Source of the DNA: Hydrogenophilales bacterium 16-64-46
GTDB taxonomy: Bacteria; Pseudomonadota; Gammaproteobacteria; Burkholderiales; Thiobacillaceae
Assembly: GCA_002281775.1 (NCBI GenBank)
Contig: NCGY01000010.1
Location: forward strand, 62,001 to 126,000
Direction of reading: 5' to 3'
Length of the DNA stretch: 64,000 bases
The translations under genes and the position numbers were made by a program. Positions 44,410-57,360 of this stretch are shown here, piece after piece. Positions within the stretch are counted from its first letter, which is position 1; each line of letters opens with the position of its first letter. The notes beneath the pieces are model-generated. The model was not told where the DNA came from. It did not search any database and saw nothing but the letters and a program-made list of their open reading frames with translations.

Positions 44410-44667
44410 TCAGTTACAGGCAGGGCATGCACCCGTACCGCAGGCGTGGGACGGTGCCTCGGCCTGGGTTTCGGCCGGCTTGCTGCCGCCTTTGAAATCC
44501 GTGGCGTACCAGCCCGAACCCTTGAGCGCAAAGCCCGCAGCGGTGAGCTGCTTGGCATATGCGCTCTCGCCGCACGACGGACACACCGTCAGCGGCGCAT
44601 CCGAAATCTTTTGCATTTCGTCGGCGGCATGGCCGCAGGCACGGCATTTGTAAGCGTAGATCGGCAT
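44410..44667 (-). CDS. FmdB-family zinc ribbon protein
   Basis: An 85-residue protein with an N-terminal zinc ribbon (MPIYAYKCRACGH then CPSCG), followed by GFALKGSGWYATDFKGG, typical of FmdB regulatory-type proteins. The C-terminus is Ala/Ser-rich and ends with three further cysteines (ACGTGACPACN), which may bind a second metal. The function of the family is not established. It is the first gene of the fmdB-DUF502-aspS run. Confidence 0.9.
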   Translation of the reverse strand: MPIYAYKCRACGHAADEMQKISDAPLTVCPSCGESAYAKQLTAAGFALKGSGWYATDFKGGSKPAETQAEAPSHACGTGACPACN

Positions 44668-44735
44668 GGAAATTCTCCGACAATCAAGAAGTTGCCGGAT
44701 TATACCTGTGCCGGACGGGCGACCCCAAGCCCTGT

Positions 44736-46742
44736 CTACCAGGCGAGGCTGACGCTGCCGTACACCCGGCGGCTGAAATGGTTGGTGTCGCCACGGAATT
44801 CGGCATAGTCTTCCCCCAGGTTCTGCCCAACCAGCGCTGCCTCCACCCGATGCCCCTGCCAGTTCCAGGTTCGCGCCAGGCGAACGTCGACACGGGTAAA
44901 CGCCGGCGTCGGATCACCGTCCCCCAGCCAGGCCATGGCGTCAGAATGATAGACCCCGGCACTCGCGGTCCAGCCCTGTCCCAAATCCTGGCTCGCCAGC
45001 AAGCCGTAGCTGTTCGCTGGGGCGGAGTCTACGACATCATTGTCGACCCCCTCGTCCACGGACACCGCCACCCGTGCGTAATGCGTCGTCACGCGCGTCC
45101 CCGCACGCGGCCGCCATTCCAACTGAAACTCGCCGCCCCGCATGCGCACCCTCCCCTGATTGACCGACTGACGCGCCTCACCGGGGTCCGTGCCTGAGAC
45201 CAGTTCGGTGCCGACCGGCAACACAAACGGGACATTCCCGATGTAGTCCTCGAACCGGTCATGGAAAAGCTTGGCATCCACCCTGAGTTTCCAGGGCCGG
45301 AACAGCCCTACGTATCCGATTTCGTGGGACAACATGTACTCGGGATCGAGTTCGGACGGCACGAAGATGACATCCACGGGCAGGCCGGTCGTACTGCGGT
45401 AAACGTATAGCCCGTCCTGCTCAAAAAACGTCGGCGTGCGGTACGCCGTCGATGCGCTCAGGCGCACCGTATGATCGGGGACCGGACTGAAATTCACTGC
45501 AATTCTGGGCGACGCATCGAAACCGGAATAATAGTGGTGCTCGAACATGGCCCCGCCTTGCAACAACCACTTGGGGTGAATTCGCCATTCGAGGTTGGCG
45601 TTCAGCCGGCTCAACATGCCGTCGAGGTCGGAGGCTTGGTCGAAATACAGCTGGCTTGACACGCTCTCATGCCTCAGCTCGGCACCCCAAGCCATGCGCA
45701 ACGTCGGGGCCAGAAGCGTGCTGGCCTGAAACTCCAGACTGGTGCGCTCCTGCACGACATCCTGATCACCCACCACGGTCAGCCCGAAAATATCCAGCTG
45801 GCTGGGGGCATCGAGAGCATGACGGCTGTGATAGAACTGGAGCGACCACTCGTTGTCGACGTCACGTACGCGTTTGAATCCGATTTGCAGGTAGGCATTG
45901 CGGATATCCTGCTGGCGGGGTTCCAGCTCGTGTTCGGGGTCGGGCGGATCGGCCAGGCGGCCGGCCTGCCAGTCCCCCACTGTCACACCAAACTGGGCAG
46001 ACACCTCATCCTGCAAGGACAAACGATAATCCGCCCTGCCGTTTACCAGGTAGGTGGTCGTTTCTTCAAAAATCTTGACCGGGGTGACCGGAAGATCGTA
46101 GAAGGCATCCGTCTCGAAACGGTCGCGTGCCTGCGCGGAGAATGTCAGCCGATAGTTCAGGTCGCCATTCTGCCCGCCGAAGCGCGTCGTCAGCCCTGCC
46201 ATCCCCTGCTCGCCATACTGTATCGAGGCAAAAGCACCCGGCACCTGCACCGCTTCCTTGGTCACGATGTTGATGACGGCCAGGAAGGCGTTCGAGCCAA
46301 AGGTCGAGGCGTTGGGGCCGCGCACCACCTCGATGCGCTCGATGTCGTCTATGGAAAGCGGCAACTCCTGCCATTGCACGGCGCCGAAAGCCGCGCCGTA
46401 GATCGATCGTCCATCGACCAGTACCTGGAATCGCCGGGAAAAAGCATCGGCAAGGCCGTGGTAGCCGACCGCCCAGCTGTTGTCCCGGGTATAGGCAACG
46501 GAGAATCCCGGCACCAGCCGCAGCAGGTCGGGAATATCGCGAAACCCCGACGCCCGGATCATGTCCTGATCAATCACCGTGACCGCAGCCGGCGCCTCGT
46601 TGACCGGCTGGGACAGCCGCGAAACCGACAGCACAACCGGCAGTTCGTCGAGAAAGTCCGCCTCGGTCACCTCCGCTGCGAACGCGCTACTCCCAGTCAG
46701 CAAGGCAGACAGGATGTGCAACACGGCACGGACAGGTTTCAT
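44736..46742 (-). CDS. TonB-dependent outer-membrane receptor
   Basis: A roughly 668-residue receptor with a signal peptide (RAVLHILSALLTGSSAFA). The plug domain is recognisable (LPVVLSVSRLSQPVNEAPAA, IDDIERIEVVRGPNAS, FLAVINIVTK), then a beta-barrel ending YGSVSLAW with an aromatic C-terminus. Plug motifs place it in the iron-siderophore/cobalamin receptor superfamily; the ligand is unknown. ATG at 46742 is taken as start; a GTG at 46772 would extend it. No tonB, exbB or regulator gene is adjacent. Confidence 0.9.
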   Translation of the reverse strand: MKPVRAVLHILSALLTGSSAFAAEVTEADFLDELPVVLSVSRLSQPVNEAPAAVTVIDQDMIRASGFRDIPDLLRLVPGFSVAYTRDNSWAVGYHGLADAFSRRFQVLVDGRSIYGAAFGAVQWQELPLSIDDIERIEVVRGPNASTFGSNAFLAVINIVTKEAVQVPGAFASIQYGEQGMAGLTTRFGGQNGDLNYRLTFSAQARDRFETDAFYDLPVTPVKIFEETTTYLVNGRADYRLSLQDEVSAQFGVTVGDWQAGRLADPPDPEHELEPRQQDIRNAYLQIGFKRVRDVDNEWSLQFYHSRHALDAPSQLDIFGLTVVGDQDVVQERTSLEFQASTLLAPTLRMAWGAELRHESVSSQLYFDQASDLDGMLSRLNANLEWRIHPKWLLQGGAMFEHHYYSGFDASPRIAVNFSPVPDHTVRLSASTAYRTPTFFEQDGLYVYRSTTGLPVDVIFVPSELDPEYMLSHEIGYVGLFRPWKLRVDAKLFHDRFEDYIGNVPFVLPVGTELVSGTDPGEARQSVNQGRVRMRGGEFQLEWRPRAGTRVTTHYARVAVSVDEGVDNDVVDSAPANSYGLLASQDLGQGWTASAGVYHSDAMAWLGDGDPTPAFTRVDVRLARTWNWQGHRVEAALVGQNLGEDYAEFRGDTNHFSRRVYGSVSLAW

Positions 46743-46830
46743 GCTGAAGTTCAACGCTTGTAATGGGCGCACGAGCGCACTTTATGGGAGTTGCCCCGGT
46801 TAACGGCCAGGGCGGGCCGACGCTTCAATC

Positions 46831-47313
46831 CTAGAACGGGATATCGTCGTCCATATCGTCGAAGCCGCCACCGGCGGGCCGCGGCTGCGGTGCGCTAGGC
46901 TTGCCGCCTGCGGGCTGTGGACTGCTTGGTGGCTGCGGGGCCTGGTTGTAGCCGTCGTCCATGTCGGCCATGCCGCCGCCGGTGCGACCGCCCAGCATCT
47001 GCATGCTCAGACCGCGCACTTCGGTGGCGTAGCGCTCCACGCCCTCTTTGTCGGTGTACTTGCGCGTACGCAGGCTGCCTTCGACGTAGACCTGGCTACC
47101 TTTTTTCAGGTACTGACCGCATACCTCCGCGATGCGTCCGAAAAAGCTCACCGTGTGCCACTCGGTCGCTTCCTGCATTTGGCCGGACTTGTCCTTGTAT
47201 TTGTCCGTAGTGGCCAGGCGCAGGTTGGCTACCGCCTCGCCGCTGGGCAGATAACGCATTTCGGGATCGCGCCCGAGGTTGCCGACGAGTATGACCTTGT
47301 TGACCGATGCCAT
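46831..47313 (-). CDS. ssb: Single-stranded DNA-binding protein
   Basis: A 160-residue SSB. The OB fold begins [20 protein letters not shown] and has [30 protein letters not shown] Gly/Pro/Gln-rich linker follows, and the acidic C-terminal tip DDMDDDIPF binds partner proteins. It forms tetramers on single-stranded DNA. The ssb-yajR-uvrA neighbourhood is common in betaproteobacteria; uvrA is on the other strand. Confidence 0.98.
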   Translation of the reverse strand: MASVNKVILVGNLGRDPEMRYLPSGEAVANLRLATTDKYKDKSGQMQEATEWHTVSFFGRIAEVCGQYLKKGSQVYVEGSLRTRKYTDKEGVERYATEVRGLSMQMLGGRTGGGMADMDDGYNQAPQPPSSPQPAGGKPSAPQPRPAGGGFDDMDDDIPF

Positions 47314-47369
47314 GTTGTTCCCTGATTGAGTGTTGTGCCTGTGTGGCGGATTCTATCAGGCCGGGTCTA

Positions 47370-48725
47370 TCAGGCCACGCCCAGAAGACGACGGGCAGCC
47401 GGCTCGTCCCAGCCACGCACGCTGACCTTGAGCATGGCCACGCCTTCCTCGGCCAGCACGGCCACCTCGACCACGCCGGACACCCCTGCCAGCTGGGCTT
47501 TCAGCAGCGCGGCCTGATCGGCCGGCATGATGCCGACGCGGAACATGCGAGTCTTGATGGCAGGCGGCGCAACCATGGAAAAAGACGCCAGCAGCCAGAC
47601 GGCCATCAGCGCCACGCAGAAGACGAACACCGCCGGGTAACCGTGATGCTGCGCCAGCCAACCACCGAAGAACCCGCCAAAGAACAGCCCCAGCGCCTGG
47701 GCGGTGTTATAGACGCCCATGGCCGTGCCCTTGGCCGAGGCCGGGGCCAGCTTGGAAATCAGCGAGGGCAGGCTGGCTTCCAGCAGGTTGAAGGCGACAA
47801 AGTACGCAAACAGGGCCCAGACGATGACCCAGAAATGCGCCAGCCCCAGCGACAGCGCCAGCAGCGACAGCAGCATCAGCGCCACCGCGCCTATGAAGAC
47901 GGGTTTCATCCGGCCACGTTTTTCACCGTAGATGATCGCCGGCACCATCAGCACGAACGAGCCCAGCAATACCGGCAGATAGACCGCCCAGTGATGATCC
48001 ACGGCGAGACCAGCGTTCTTGAGCGCCACGGGCACCACCACGAACATGGCCATTTGCGCGGCGTGCAGGGCGAAGATGCCGAAGTCCAGGCGAGCGAGCT
48101 GGCCGTTCCTCAGCACGTCACCCAAGCGGGCGGGATTGGCCTGCGCATCGGCATGAAAATGCGTCGCAGCCGGGTCCGGCACCCAGTTTCGGATCACCCA
48201 GATTGCAGCCAGTGCGAGAATGCCGGTGAGCGCAAAGATGCCTGGCACGCCTATGGCCTGGTTGAGCGCCGGGCCGGCAACCAGCGAAATCGCGAAGGTG
48301 AGGCCGATGGTGGAACCGATGATCGCCATCGCCTTGGTGCGGTGTTCTTCGCGGGTGAGGTCGGCCAGCATGGCGGTAACCGCAGCCGACACCGCACCCG
48401 CGCCCTGCAGCGCGCGGCCGATGATCGTCCAGTAGATATCCGTCGCCGAGGCGGCGAGGAAGCTGCCCAGCGCAAAGATGATCAGGCCGAAGATGATGAC
48501 CTTCTTGCGCCCCATGCGGTCGGACGCCATGCCGAAGGGAATCATGAGGATGGCCTGGGTCAGGCCGTAGATGCCCAGGGCCAGGCCGACCAGGGTGTGA
48601 TCCTGCCCGCCCGGCAGGTCTTCGGCGTAGAGCGCGAACACCGGCAGGATCAGGAACATGCCCAGCATGCGCAGGCCGAAGATGGCCGCGAGCCCCGATG
48701 CCGCGCGCTTCTCGTCGCGGGTCAT
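47370..48725 (-). CDS. yajR: MFS transporter with C-terminal YAM domain, YajR type
   Basis: A 451-residue inner-membrane protein with 12 predicted helices. Motif A is [14 protein letters not shown] between helices 2 and 3, and [31 protein letters not shown] follows in the first half. After helix 12 a soluble domain of about 65 residues ([19 protein letters not shown] then [14 protein letters not shown]) corresponds to the ferredoxin-like YAM domain of E. coli YajR. The substrate is unknown. ATG 48725 is chosen because the frame continues upstream into uvrA. It is divergent from uvrA across 90 bases. Confidence 0.9.
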   Translation of the reverse strand: MTRDEKRAASGLAAIFGLRMLGMFLILPVFALYAEDLPGGQDHTLVGLALGIYGLTQAILMIPFGMASDRMGRKKVIIFGLIIFALGSFLAASATDIYWTIIGRALQGAGAVSAAVTAMLADLTREEHRTKAMAIIGSTIGLTFAISLVAGPALNQAIGVPGIFALTGILALAAIWVIRNWVPDPAATHFHADAQANPARLGDVLRNGQLARLDFGIFALHAAQMAMFVVVPVALKNAGLAVDHHWAVYLPVLLGSFVLMVPAIIYGEKRGRMKPVFIGAVALMLLSLLALSLGLAHFWVIVWALFAYFVAFNLLEASLPSLISKLAPASAKGTAMGVYNTAQALGLFFGGFFGGWLAQHHGYPAVFVFCVALMAVWLLASFSMVAPPAIKTRMFRVGIMPADQAALLKAQLAGVSGVVEVAVLAEEGVAMLKVSVRGWDEPAARRLLGVA

Positions 48726-48815
48726 GTTCTCGGAGAATTCGGTCTGGGCCACGGCGTGATTCGGCTGGGTGCGGAAGTCCGTTATATTAGCAGGTTGCGA
48801 ATTAGGCTCCGACCC

Positions 48816-51638
<2,823 letters not shown>

Positions 51639-51669
51639 ACCGCACGACGCGCGCCGTCTCAGCGCAGCG

Positions 51670-54600
51670 TCACTTTGCCGCGCCCAGCGTCATCGCGCTG
51701 CCGACGAATTTGTCCTTGAGCGACTGCTTGTCGGGCGCGGCCATGGTGACGCGCGTGGCGGCCAAGCCCAGTTTCAGCAGTTCGTCGCGCGCTGCCTGTC
51801 CGCGCGACTGGCCCAGCTTCGCGAGCGCGTCATCCGGGAGCTTGAGCCGTTGCGTCAAGCGTTCCAGCAGTTCGGCGTGGAGGGCGGACGGCGGGCCTTC
51901 GGCGCGGGTCTTGAAGCGGCGCGCGAGGCGCTCGACGGTTTCGTTTTCCAGCACCCGTGCCGCCGCACCGGCATTCTTGTCCTGGAAACTGGTGCGCAGC
52001 TTCTGGTAATCGTCCTTGCCGGCTGCGGCGATGTAACGGTCTTCCAGCCAGGTCTGGATCTTGTACAGATTGACGTCGACCGGCCCCGGTGCTTCGCCCG
52101 GCGCGAGCTTGATGCCTACCACCTTCGCCGCCTCCTGGCGGATGGCCAGTACCTGCAACGCACGGGTGTCGGCCTCGGGGTCGAAGCCCGGGGTGATGGT
52201 GAGCGTGAGCACCGGGCGCTTGGCGAGCGCGTCAGCCAGGGTTTTCAGCTTGCCCTGTTCCGGCGGCAGGAGCACGCTGCTGCCGGGATCGAACACCACC
52301 GCCTCGAATTTTTCCGAATCGCCCCCGAGCAGTTTGCCCAGCGCACGGAAGGGCGCGGTGACAAGTTTGGTCAGCACGTTGACGATGGCTTTCCAGATGA
52401 TCTTGCCGTAGCTGAACTGCGGGTCGTCGAGGCTGCCGGACACCGGCAGGTCGAGGTCGATCACGCCGTTGCTGTCTTCCAGCAGGGCAATCGCCAGGTC
52501 GAGCGGCAGATTCATCGCCTCGGGGCTGTCGACGCGCTCACCGAGCTTGAGCTTGTTGACGATGAACTTGTTCTCGCCTGCCAGCTGGCGCTGCTTGATC
52601 TTGTATTCGAGGTCGACCGACATCGTGCCGGAATCGATGCGCCGTCCCGCGAACTTTCCCGAGTAGGGCGTGAGGTTGGCCATCTCCAGCTTGCGAAACG
52701 CCAGCGTGAGGTCGGTGAACTCGGTGGCCTGGAACGGCTGGATAGCCCCGCGCACGCGCGCCGAACCGTAGTCGTCGACCTTGCCGTCGAGCTCGACCTG
52801 CGCGGTGTTTTGGGTGTCGGTGGACAGGCCGGTGATCACGCCCGAGAGACCGTGCATGCGCGTGCCGAATTGCGGGGTCAGCGACAGGTCGGCGAATTCG
52901 GCATTGGCGTCGACGATGCGTACCCGTTCGATGGCCAGCGGGAAAGCCGGCCCGGCCGCCGCCGGGGCGGCAGGCTGCGCCTCTGCGGGCTTGGCTTCGG
53001 GCGCGGGCGGTGTACCGGCAGGCGCGCTGCTGCGCAGGACGCGCTTGAGGTTGATCGACTTGTCTTCGAAGATGATGACCTTGCCGAAGGGATTCTGCGC
53101 GACGAGTTCGGTCATGCGCAGCCGGTTGGGGGAGAGCGCCAGATCGAGCGAATCGGACGACAGTTTCTTCCAGCCGAGGAAGGCGTCACCGGTGTCTTCC
53201 TCGGTGATGGCGAGGTCGTCCACGGCAAAGCCGCCGTCGAAATCGACCCGGGTACCGGCCTTGCCGGGGGCGAAGGCCAGCTTGCCGCGCGTCGACGCCG
53301 CGCCGGATTGCAGATCCAGGCGGGCGACCTGGTTGACGTAGGGTGCGAAAGGCTTGAGCGACAGGCCGGCCAGTTTCAGGTCGAGTTTGCCCTGGGCCTT
53401 GCCTGGCGTGACGCTGCCGCTGGCGGTGAAGCGCCCGCCTTGCTTCAGGGCAAAACCCGCTTCCACCGGCACCGGTTTGTTGAGATCGAGGCTCAGATCG
53501 CGCAGCGAGACCCGTCCCTGGGTGAGATCGAGCCGTACCGCTTTGGCAGGCGATTCATCGACGATGCCGACGTCGACGCCGTCGATCACAAATCGCGCCA
53601 GGCTCAAGGCGAAGGGCTGGCCGGATGCCGCTGCCGGTTTGGCGGCCGGTGCGGCCGGTACTGACGCGCCGGGCGCTTTCCTGAGAATGTCGGCCCAGTT
53701 GATCTGCTTCTGCTTGTCGAGCCGCACCTCGGTGCGTGCGCCCTGGAGTTCCACTGCCTCCACATCGAGCTGCTGCTCCGCCAGTTTCAGATTGGCGTTG
53801 ACTAGCGCGGCGCGCGCCAGCGACGCGACTTCACGCGTGCCGGACTGCACCCGCACCGGCCCCAGCGCGGCGTTGATCGGGCCGACCACGAGCGCCGGAC
53901 GCGCGCCGATCTCGCCCGCCAGCGCCGCCGTGAGACCAAAGCCTTCGGCCGAGACCATGAGCGGGGTGGCATAGCCGCGATCCGTGAACCGCGCGGCCCA
54001 GTCAGCCAAGCTGATTTCCTGCACGGCGAGCTTCCAGGCCGGCGGGGCGGCGGCAGGCTTGGCAGGGGCGGGGGCCAGTTCAGCCCCCGCATCCGGTGCG
54101 GCCTCCGGGGCAAACAGCGTCTGCCAGTCGAGCGTGCCGTTCGCCGACCGGGTGGCGGCGAGCCGTCCGCCCGCCAGACTCAGTTTGGCCACCGCCACCT
54201 TGCGCGCGGCGAGGTCGAGGCTGGCGTTGCCGATGCGGGCGTCGGCCAGCTGCAGGACCGGGTCGCCGCCGTCGCGCGGCGTCAGCGCCAGATCCTCGAC
54301 CACCAGGTTGGCGCCCTCTATCCGCACCCAGGGCTGGTCGTTGCCCGCCGCATCACGCACCATGGCGAATCGATAATTCAGGCCCGCCGCGACCGTGCCG
54401 GTAGGCACGTCGAACTTGCGCGGGCTCTTGATCGCACGCAGCAAGTTGGCGATCCGCACGCTCTCCAGGCCCAGCGTGCCGTTCGACGCGATCGGGTTGA
54501 GCGCGATGTCGCCTTTCCACTTGAGCGTCCCGCCCTGCTCCGGCAGTTTCGCGGCAATCAGGTAATCGCCCCGATCCTCGGGCAGGGTGGAGAGACCGTC

Positions 54601-55143
54601 GAGTTCGATCCCCAGCGGGCGCAGCGATACACGGAAAGGCTTGCCAGGGCGGTTGGTGTCGACGTAATCGATGTCACCCTCGCTGACCCGGATGTGGTCG
54701 ACCAGCACCCGCGCAAGGGTGTCCGAGGGCGGTGACTTGTCCTCAGCCAGCTTGTCGAGCAAAGCCTGCCAGTTGAGCCGGCCGCCGGGCGCGACCTTGA
54801 AAGTGGCAGCCGGCCGGTCGAGCTGGATGTCCTGAATGCGCCACGCCCAGCGCGCGAGGCCGGTGGTGCCGACATTCACATACAAACGCTCGAAGCCCGC
54901 CAGCGGCGCGCCATCCCGTTCAGCAAGCTTGAGGCCGGTGATCGTCGCTTCGAGTGTGAGCGGGTTGAACTTCACTTCCTGCGCGGACAGCCGGCTGGCG
55001 AGTTTTTCCTCGCCCACCCACGGCAGCAGTTTCTGCGCCAGCGGGTTGACCAGAAAGAAGCCGAACAGCAGGTAGACGCCGAACAGCCCCGCCGCGATCA
55101 GGACAGGCAGGCTGAGGAGGATTTTCAGGATGCGGGCCGGCAT
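51670..55143 (-). CDS. Large DUF748 envelope protein (AsmA-like)
   Basis: A 1157-residue protein anchored by one N-terminal helix (ILKILLSLPVLIAAGLFGVYLLFGF), the rest predicted periplasmic. The repetitive beta-rich pattern (FNPLTLEATITGLKLAERDG and similar) is that of DUF748, within the AsmA-like/TamB superfamily of proteins thought to bridge the envelope for lipid transport. Ala/Pro linkers occur near 355 and 710-740. The last 250 residues include an OmpA-like stretch (LKTLADALAKRPVLTLTITPGFD). Its role is inferred from the superfamily only. Confidence 0.85.
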   Translation of the reverse strand: MPARILKILLSLPVLIAAGLFGVYLLFGFFLVNPLAQKLLPWVGEEKLASRLSAQEVKFNPLTLEATITGLKLAERDGAPLAGFERLYVNVGTTGLARWAWRIQDIQLDRPAATFKVAPGGRLNWQALLDKLAEDKSPPSDTLARVLVDHIRVSEGDIDYVDTNRPGKPFRVSLRPLGIELDGLSTLPEDRGDYLIAAKLPEQGGTLKWKGDIALNPIASNGTLGLESVRIANLLRAIKSPRKFDVPTGTVAAGLNYRFAMVRDAAGNDQPWVRIEGANLVVEDLALTPRDGGDPVLQLADARIGNASLDLAARKVAVAKLSLAGGRLAATRSANGTLDWQTLFAPEAAPDAGAELAPAPAKPAAAPPAWKLAVQEISLADWAARFTDRGYATPLMVSAEGFGLTAALAGEIGARPALVVGPINAALGPVRVQSGTREVASLARAALVNANLKLAEQQLDVEAVELQGARTEVRLDKQKQINWADILRKAPGASVPAAPAAKPAAASGQPFALSLARFVIDGVDVGIVDESPAKAVRLDLTQGRVSLRDLSLDLNKPVPVEAGFALKQGGRFTASGSVTPGKAQGKLDLKLAGLSLKPFAPYVNQVARLDLQSGAASTRGKLAFAPGKAGTRVDFDGGFAVDDLAITEEDTGDAFLGWKKLSSDSLDLALSPNRLRMTELVAQNPFGKVIIFEDKSINLKRVLRSSAPAGTPPAPEAKPAEAQPAAPAAAGPAFPLAIERVRIVDANAEFADLSLTPQFGTRMHGLSGVITGLSTDTQNTAQVELDGKVDDYGSARVRGAIQPFQATEFTDLTLAFRKLEMANLTPYSGKFAGRRIDSGTMSVDLEYKIKQRQLAGENKFIVNKLKLGERVDSPEAMNLPLDLAIALLEDSNGVIDLDLPVSGSLDDPQFSYGKIIWKAIVNVLTKLVTAPFRALGKLLGGDSEKFEAVVFDPGSSVLLPPEQGKLKTLADALAKRPVLTLTITPGFDPEADTRALQVLAIRQEAAKVVGIKLAPGEAPGPVDVNLYKIQTWLEDRYIAAAGKDDYQKLRTSFQDKNAGAAARVLENETVERLARRFKTRAEGPPSALHAELLERLTQRLKLPDDALAKLGQSRGQAARDELLKLGLAATRVTMAAPDKQSLKDKFVGSAMTLGAAK

Positions 55144-55404
55144 GGAATCTCCCAGTGGGCACTCGCCCCCGGCGCTGCCCGTTGATGTGTTTGTTGGTTA
55201 TTGATCCGAAACCAATGAAGTAGAAAACAGGTGCCAGTGCAGGCATGCCGTATTGGCCGAAAAGCCGCACAGGGTTTCCGATCAATAACAATCAAACCTC
55301 GACGCGTTATTGGGGGGAATTCAAGTTCTTGAATTTCCCCCTAATAACTATATCGCCTGAAAACCGCCGGACAAACGGGCAACTGAAAAATTCTGTGGTG
55401 CGCG
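55144..55404. promoter_or_regulatory. Gene-free stretch with a strong palindrome (about 55307-55348)
   Basis: These 261 bases lie between darP and the DUF748 gene, both on the minus strand. The palindrome runs TTATTGGGGGGAATTCAAG, two bases, then CTTGAATTTCCCCCTAATAA, a stem of about 19 bp with one or two mismatches and no T-run. It could be a terminator for darP or a protein-binding site for the DUF748 promoter. The rest is AT-richer than the genes and otherwise featureless. Confidence 0.5.
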
Positions 55405-55971
55405 TCAGTCGCTGGCCTGCTGGATTTCGCGGATGACGCGAAAGATTTCCCGGAACGCCCTGGGCGGCTTGCCGCGTGCGGCTTCGTCGCGCGCGTTGCG
55501 GATGAGCTGGCGCAGATGCGTGGCGTCAGCGCCGGGAAACTGGTTGAGGAACAGCGTCAGCGCCTCGTTGTCGGCGATGAGCCTGTCGCGCCATTTCTCG
55601 GCCTGGTGCAGCTTCGCGTTTTCGGCGGCGGATACGCCGTTGAACACATCCAGCTGGGCCTGGATCGGTGCGGGGTCGATGCCGCGCATGAGCTTGCCGA
55701 TGTACTGCTTCTGCCGGCGCAGCGCGCCGTTCTGGGTGATCTTGCGACAGTCGGCGACGGCGGTACGCAGGTCGTCGGGCAGGTCGATGCGCTTGAACTG
55801 CGCGTCGGGCAGTTTCACCAGCACTTCGCCCAGCGCCTGCAAGGCTTCGACCTCGCGCTTGATCTGGCTCTTGCTGGGGCCGTCGTAGACGTCGTCGGGG
55901 TCGAATTGCAGTTCGGCATCAGGGTCGATCAAGCGCACAGTCGGTCTTTCGGTTGCTGTTATCATCGACAT
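55405..55971 (-). CDS. darP: Ribosome biogenesis factor DarP (YjgA, DUF615)
   Basis: A 188-residue helical protein of the DUF615/YjgA family, which associates with late 50S precursors. Typical parts: GPSKSQIKREVEALQALGEVLV, ITQNGALRRQKQYIGKLMR and ARDEAARGKPPRAFREIF. The start is chosen at ATG 55971 (MSMITATERPTV); a frame from 56016 overlaps the pmbA start region. It is divergent from pmbA with 47 bases between, the usual pairing in betaproteobacteria and gammaproteobacteria. Confidence 0.95.
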   Translation of the reverse strand: MSMITATERPTVRLIDPDAELQFDPDDVYDGPSKSQIKREVEALQALGEVLVKLPDAQFKRIDLPDDLRTAVADCRKITQNGALRRQKQYIGKLMRGIDPAPIQAQLDVFNGVSAAENAKLHQAEKWRDRLIADNEALTLFLNQFPGADATHLRQLIRNARDEAARGKPPRAFREIFRVIREIQQASD

Positions 55972-56018
55972 TGTAGTTTCCCGCCTGATAAAAACGCAGC
56001 CGACGCGCCCAAACACCC

Positions 56019-57359
56019 ATGTCCAGCTCCCAATTCAGCTACACCCGAGACCAGTTCGCCGCGCTTTCGCAAATCGTGATCGACCACGCCATGAAAAACG
56101 GCGCGACCGCCGCCGACACCGAAATCTCCGAAGGTGTCGGCCAGAACGTGTCGGTGCGCAAGGGCGAAATCGAAACCATTGAATACAACAAGGACAAGGG
56201 CGCCGGCGTCACCGTCTACATCGGCCAGCGACGCGGCCACGCGTCGACCTCCGACCTCACCGCAGCCGCGCTGAAAAGCGCAGTGGACAAGGCGCTGACC
56301 ATCGCCCGCTACACCGCCGAGGACGAGGCCGCCGGCCTTGCGGATGCCAGCCGGCTGGAAAAGAACCCGCCTGACCTCGATCTGTATCACCCCTGGGCGC
56401 TGTCGGTGGAAGAAGCCGCCGAGCGCGCGCGCGCCTGCGAAGCCGCTGCGCTGGCGGTGGACAAGCGGCTGACCAACTCGGAAGGCGCGGGCGTCTCCAC
56501 GCACACGTCACATTTCATCTATGCCAACAGCCTGGGGTTCTGCGACGGTTACGCCAGCTCGCGCCACGGCATCTCGGTGGCGGTGATCGGCGAGGACCAG
56601 GACGCCATGCAGCGCGACTACTGGTACAGCAGCGCGCGCGACGGCCATCTCCTCGACGCGCCCGAAACCGTGGGCCGTATCGCCGGCGAACGCACGGTGC
56701 GACGCCTCAACGGCCGCAAGCTCGACACGCGCACCTGCCCGGTGGTGTTCGAGGCCCAGATTGCCACCGGCCTCATTGGCAATTTCGTCGCCGCGGTATC
56801 GGGCGGCAGCCTGTACCGCAAATCGTCCTTCCTGCTCGACAGCCTGGGCAAGCCAGTGTTTGCGCCGCACGTCAGCATCCGCGAAACACCCTTTGTGCGC
56901 GGCGCGCTGGGCAGCGCGCCCTTCGATTCGGAGGGCGTGGCCTGCATGGAGCGCGACATCGTCAGGAACGGCGTGGTCGAAGGCTATTTCCTCTCCAGCT
57001 ATTCCGCGCGCAAACTCGGGATGGCGAGCACCGGTAACGCTGGCGGCAGTCACCTGCTCGCCGTCTCGCACGGCGACCTCGACCTCGCCGGCCTGCTGCG
57101 CGAAATGGGCACGGGTCTCCTGGTCACGGAGTTGCTCGGCCAGGGGGCCAACATGGTCACCGGCGACTATTCGCGCGGCGCAGCGGGATTCTGGGTGGAG
57201 AACGGCGAAATCCAGTATCCGGTCGAGGAAATCACCATTGCCGGCAACCTCGCCGACATGTTCAAGGGCATCGCCGCCATCGGCCGCGACGTCGAAATGC
57301 GCAGCACGCGGCAGGTCGGCTCGATCCTGATTGACCACATGACGGTAGCTGGCAACTGA
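56019..57359 (+). CDS. pmbA: Metalloprotease PmbA (TldE)
   Basis: A 446-residue protein of the TldD/PmbA family. PmbA pairs with TldD as a cytosolic zinc protease that processes peptides such as microcins and CcdA; the metal site is on TldD. Recognisable parts: ATAADTEISEGVGQNVSVRKGEIE, GQRRGHASTSDL, EGVACMERDIVRNGVVEGY and GNAGGSHLL, and GDYSRGAAGFWVENGEI near the C-terminus. tldD is not in this window. The tesA gene begins one base after its stop. Confidence 0.96.
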   Translation: MSSSQFSYTRDQFAALSQIVIDHAMKNGATAADTEISEGVGQNVSVRKGEIETIEYNKDKGAGVTVYIGQRRGHASTSDLTAAALKSAVDKALTIARYTAEDEAAGLADASRLEKNPPDLDLYHPWALSVEEAAERARACEAAALAVDKRLTNSEGAGVSTHTSHFIYANSLGFCDGYASSRHGISVAVIGEDQDAMQRDYWYSSARDGHLLDAPETVGRIAGERTVRRLNGRKLDTRTCPVVFEAQIATGLIGNFVAAVSGGSLYRKSSFLLDSLGKPVFAPHVSIRETPFVRGALGSAPFDSEGVACMERDIVRNGVVEGYFLSSYSARKLGMASTGNAGGSHLLAVSHGDLDLAGLLREMGTGLLVTELLGQGANMVTGDYSRGAAGFWVENGEIQYPVEEITIAGNLADMFKGIAAIGRDVEMRSTRQVGSILIDHMTVAGN

Positions 57360-57360
57360 C

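Noticed and set aside
48726..48815. LexA (SOS) box upstream of uvrA
   Set aside because: No CTGT-N8-ACAG match in the yajR-uvrA gap.
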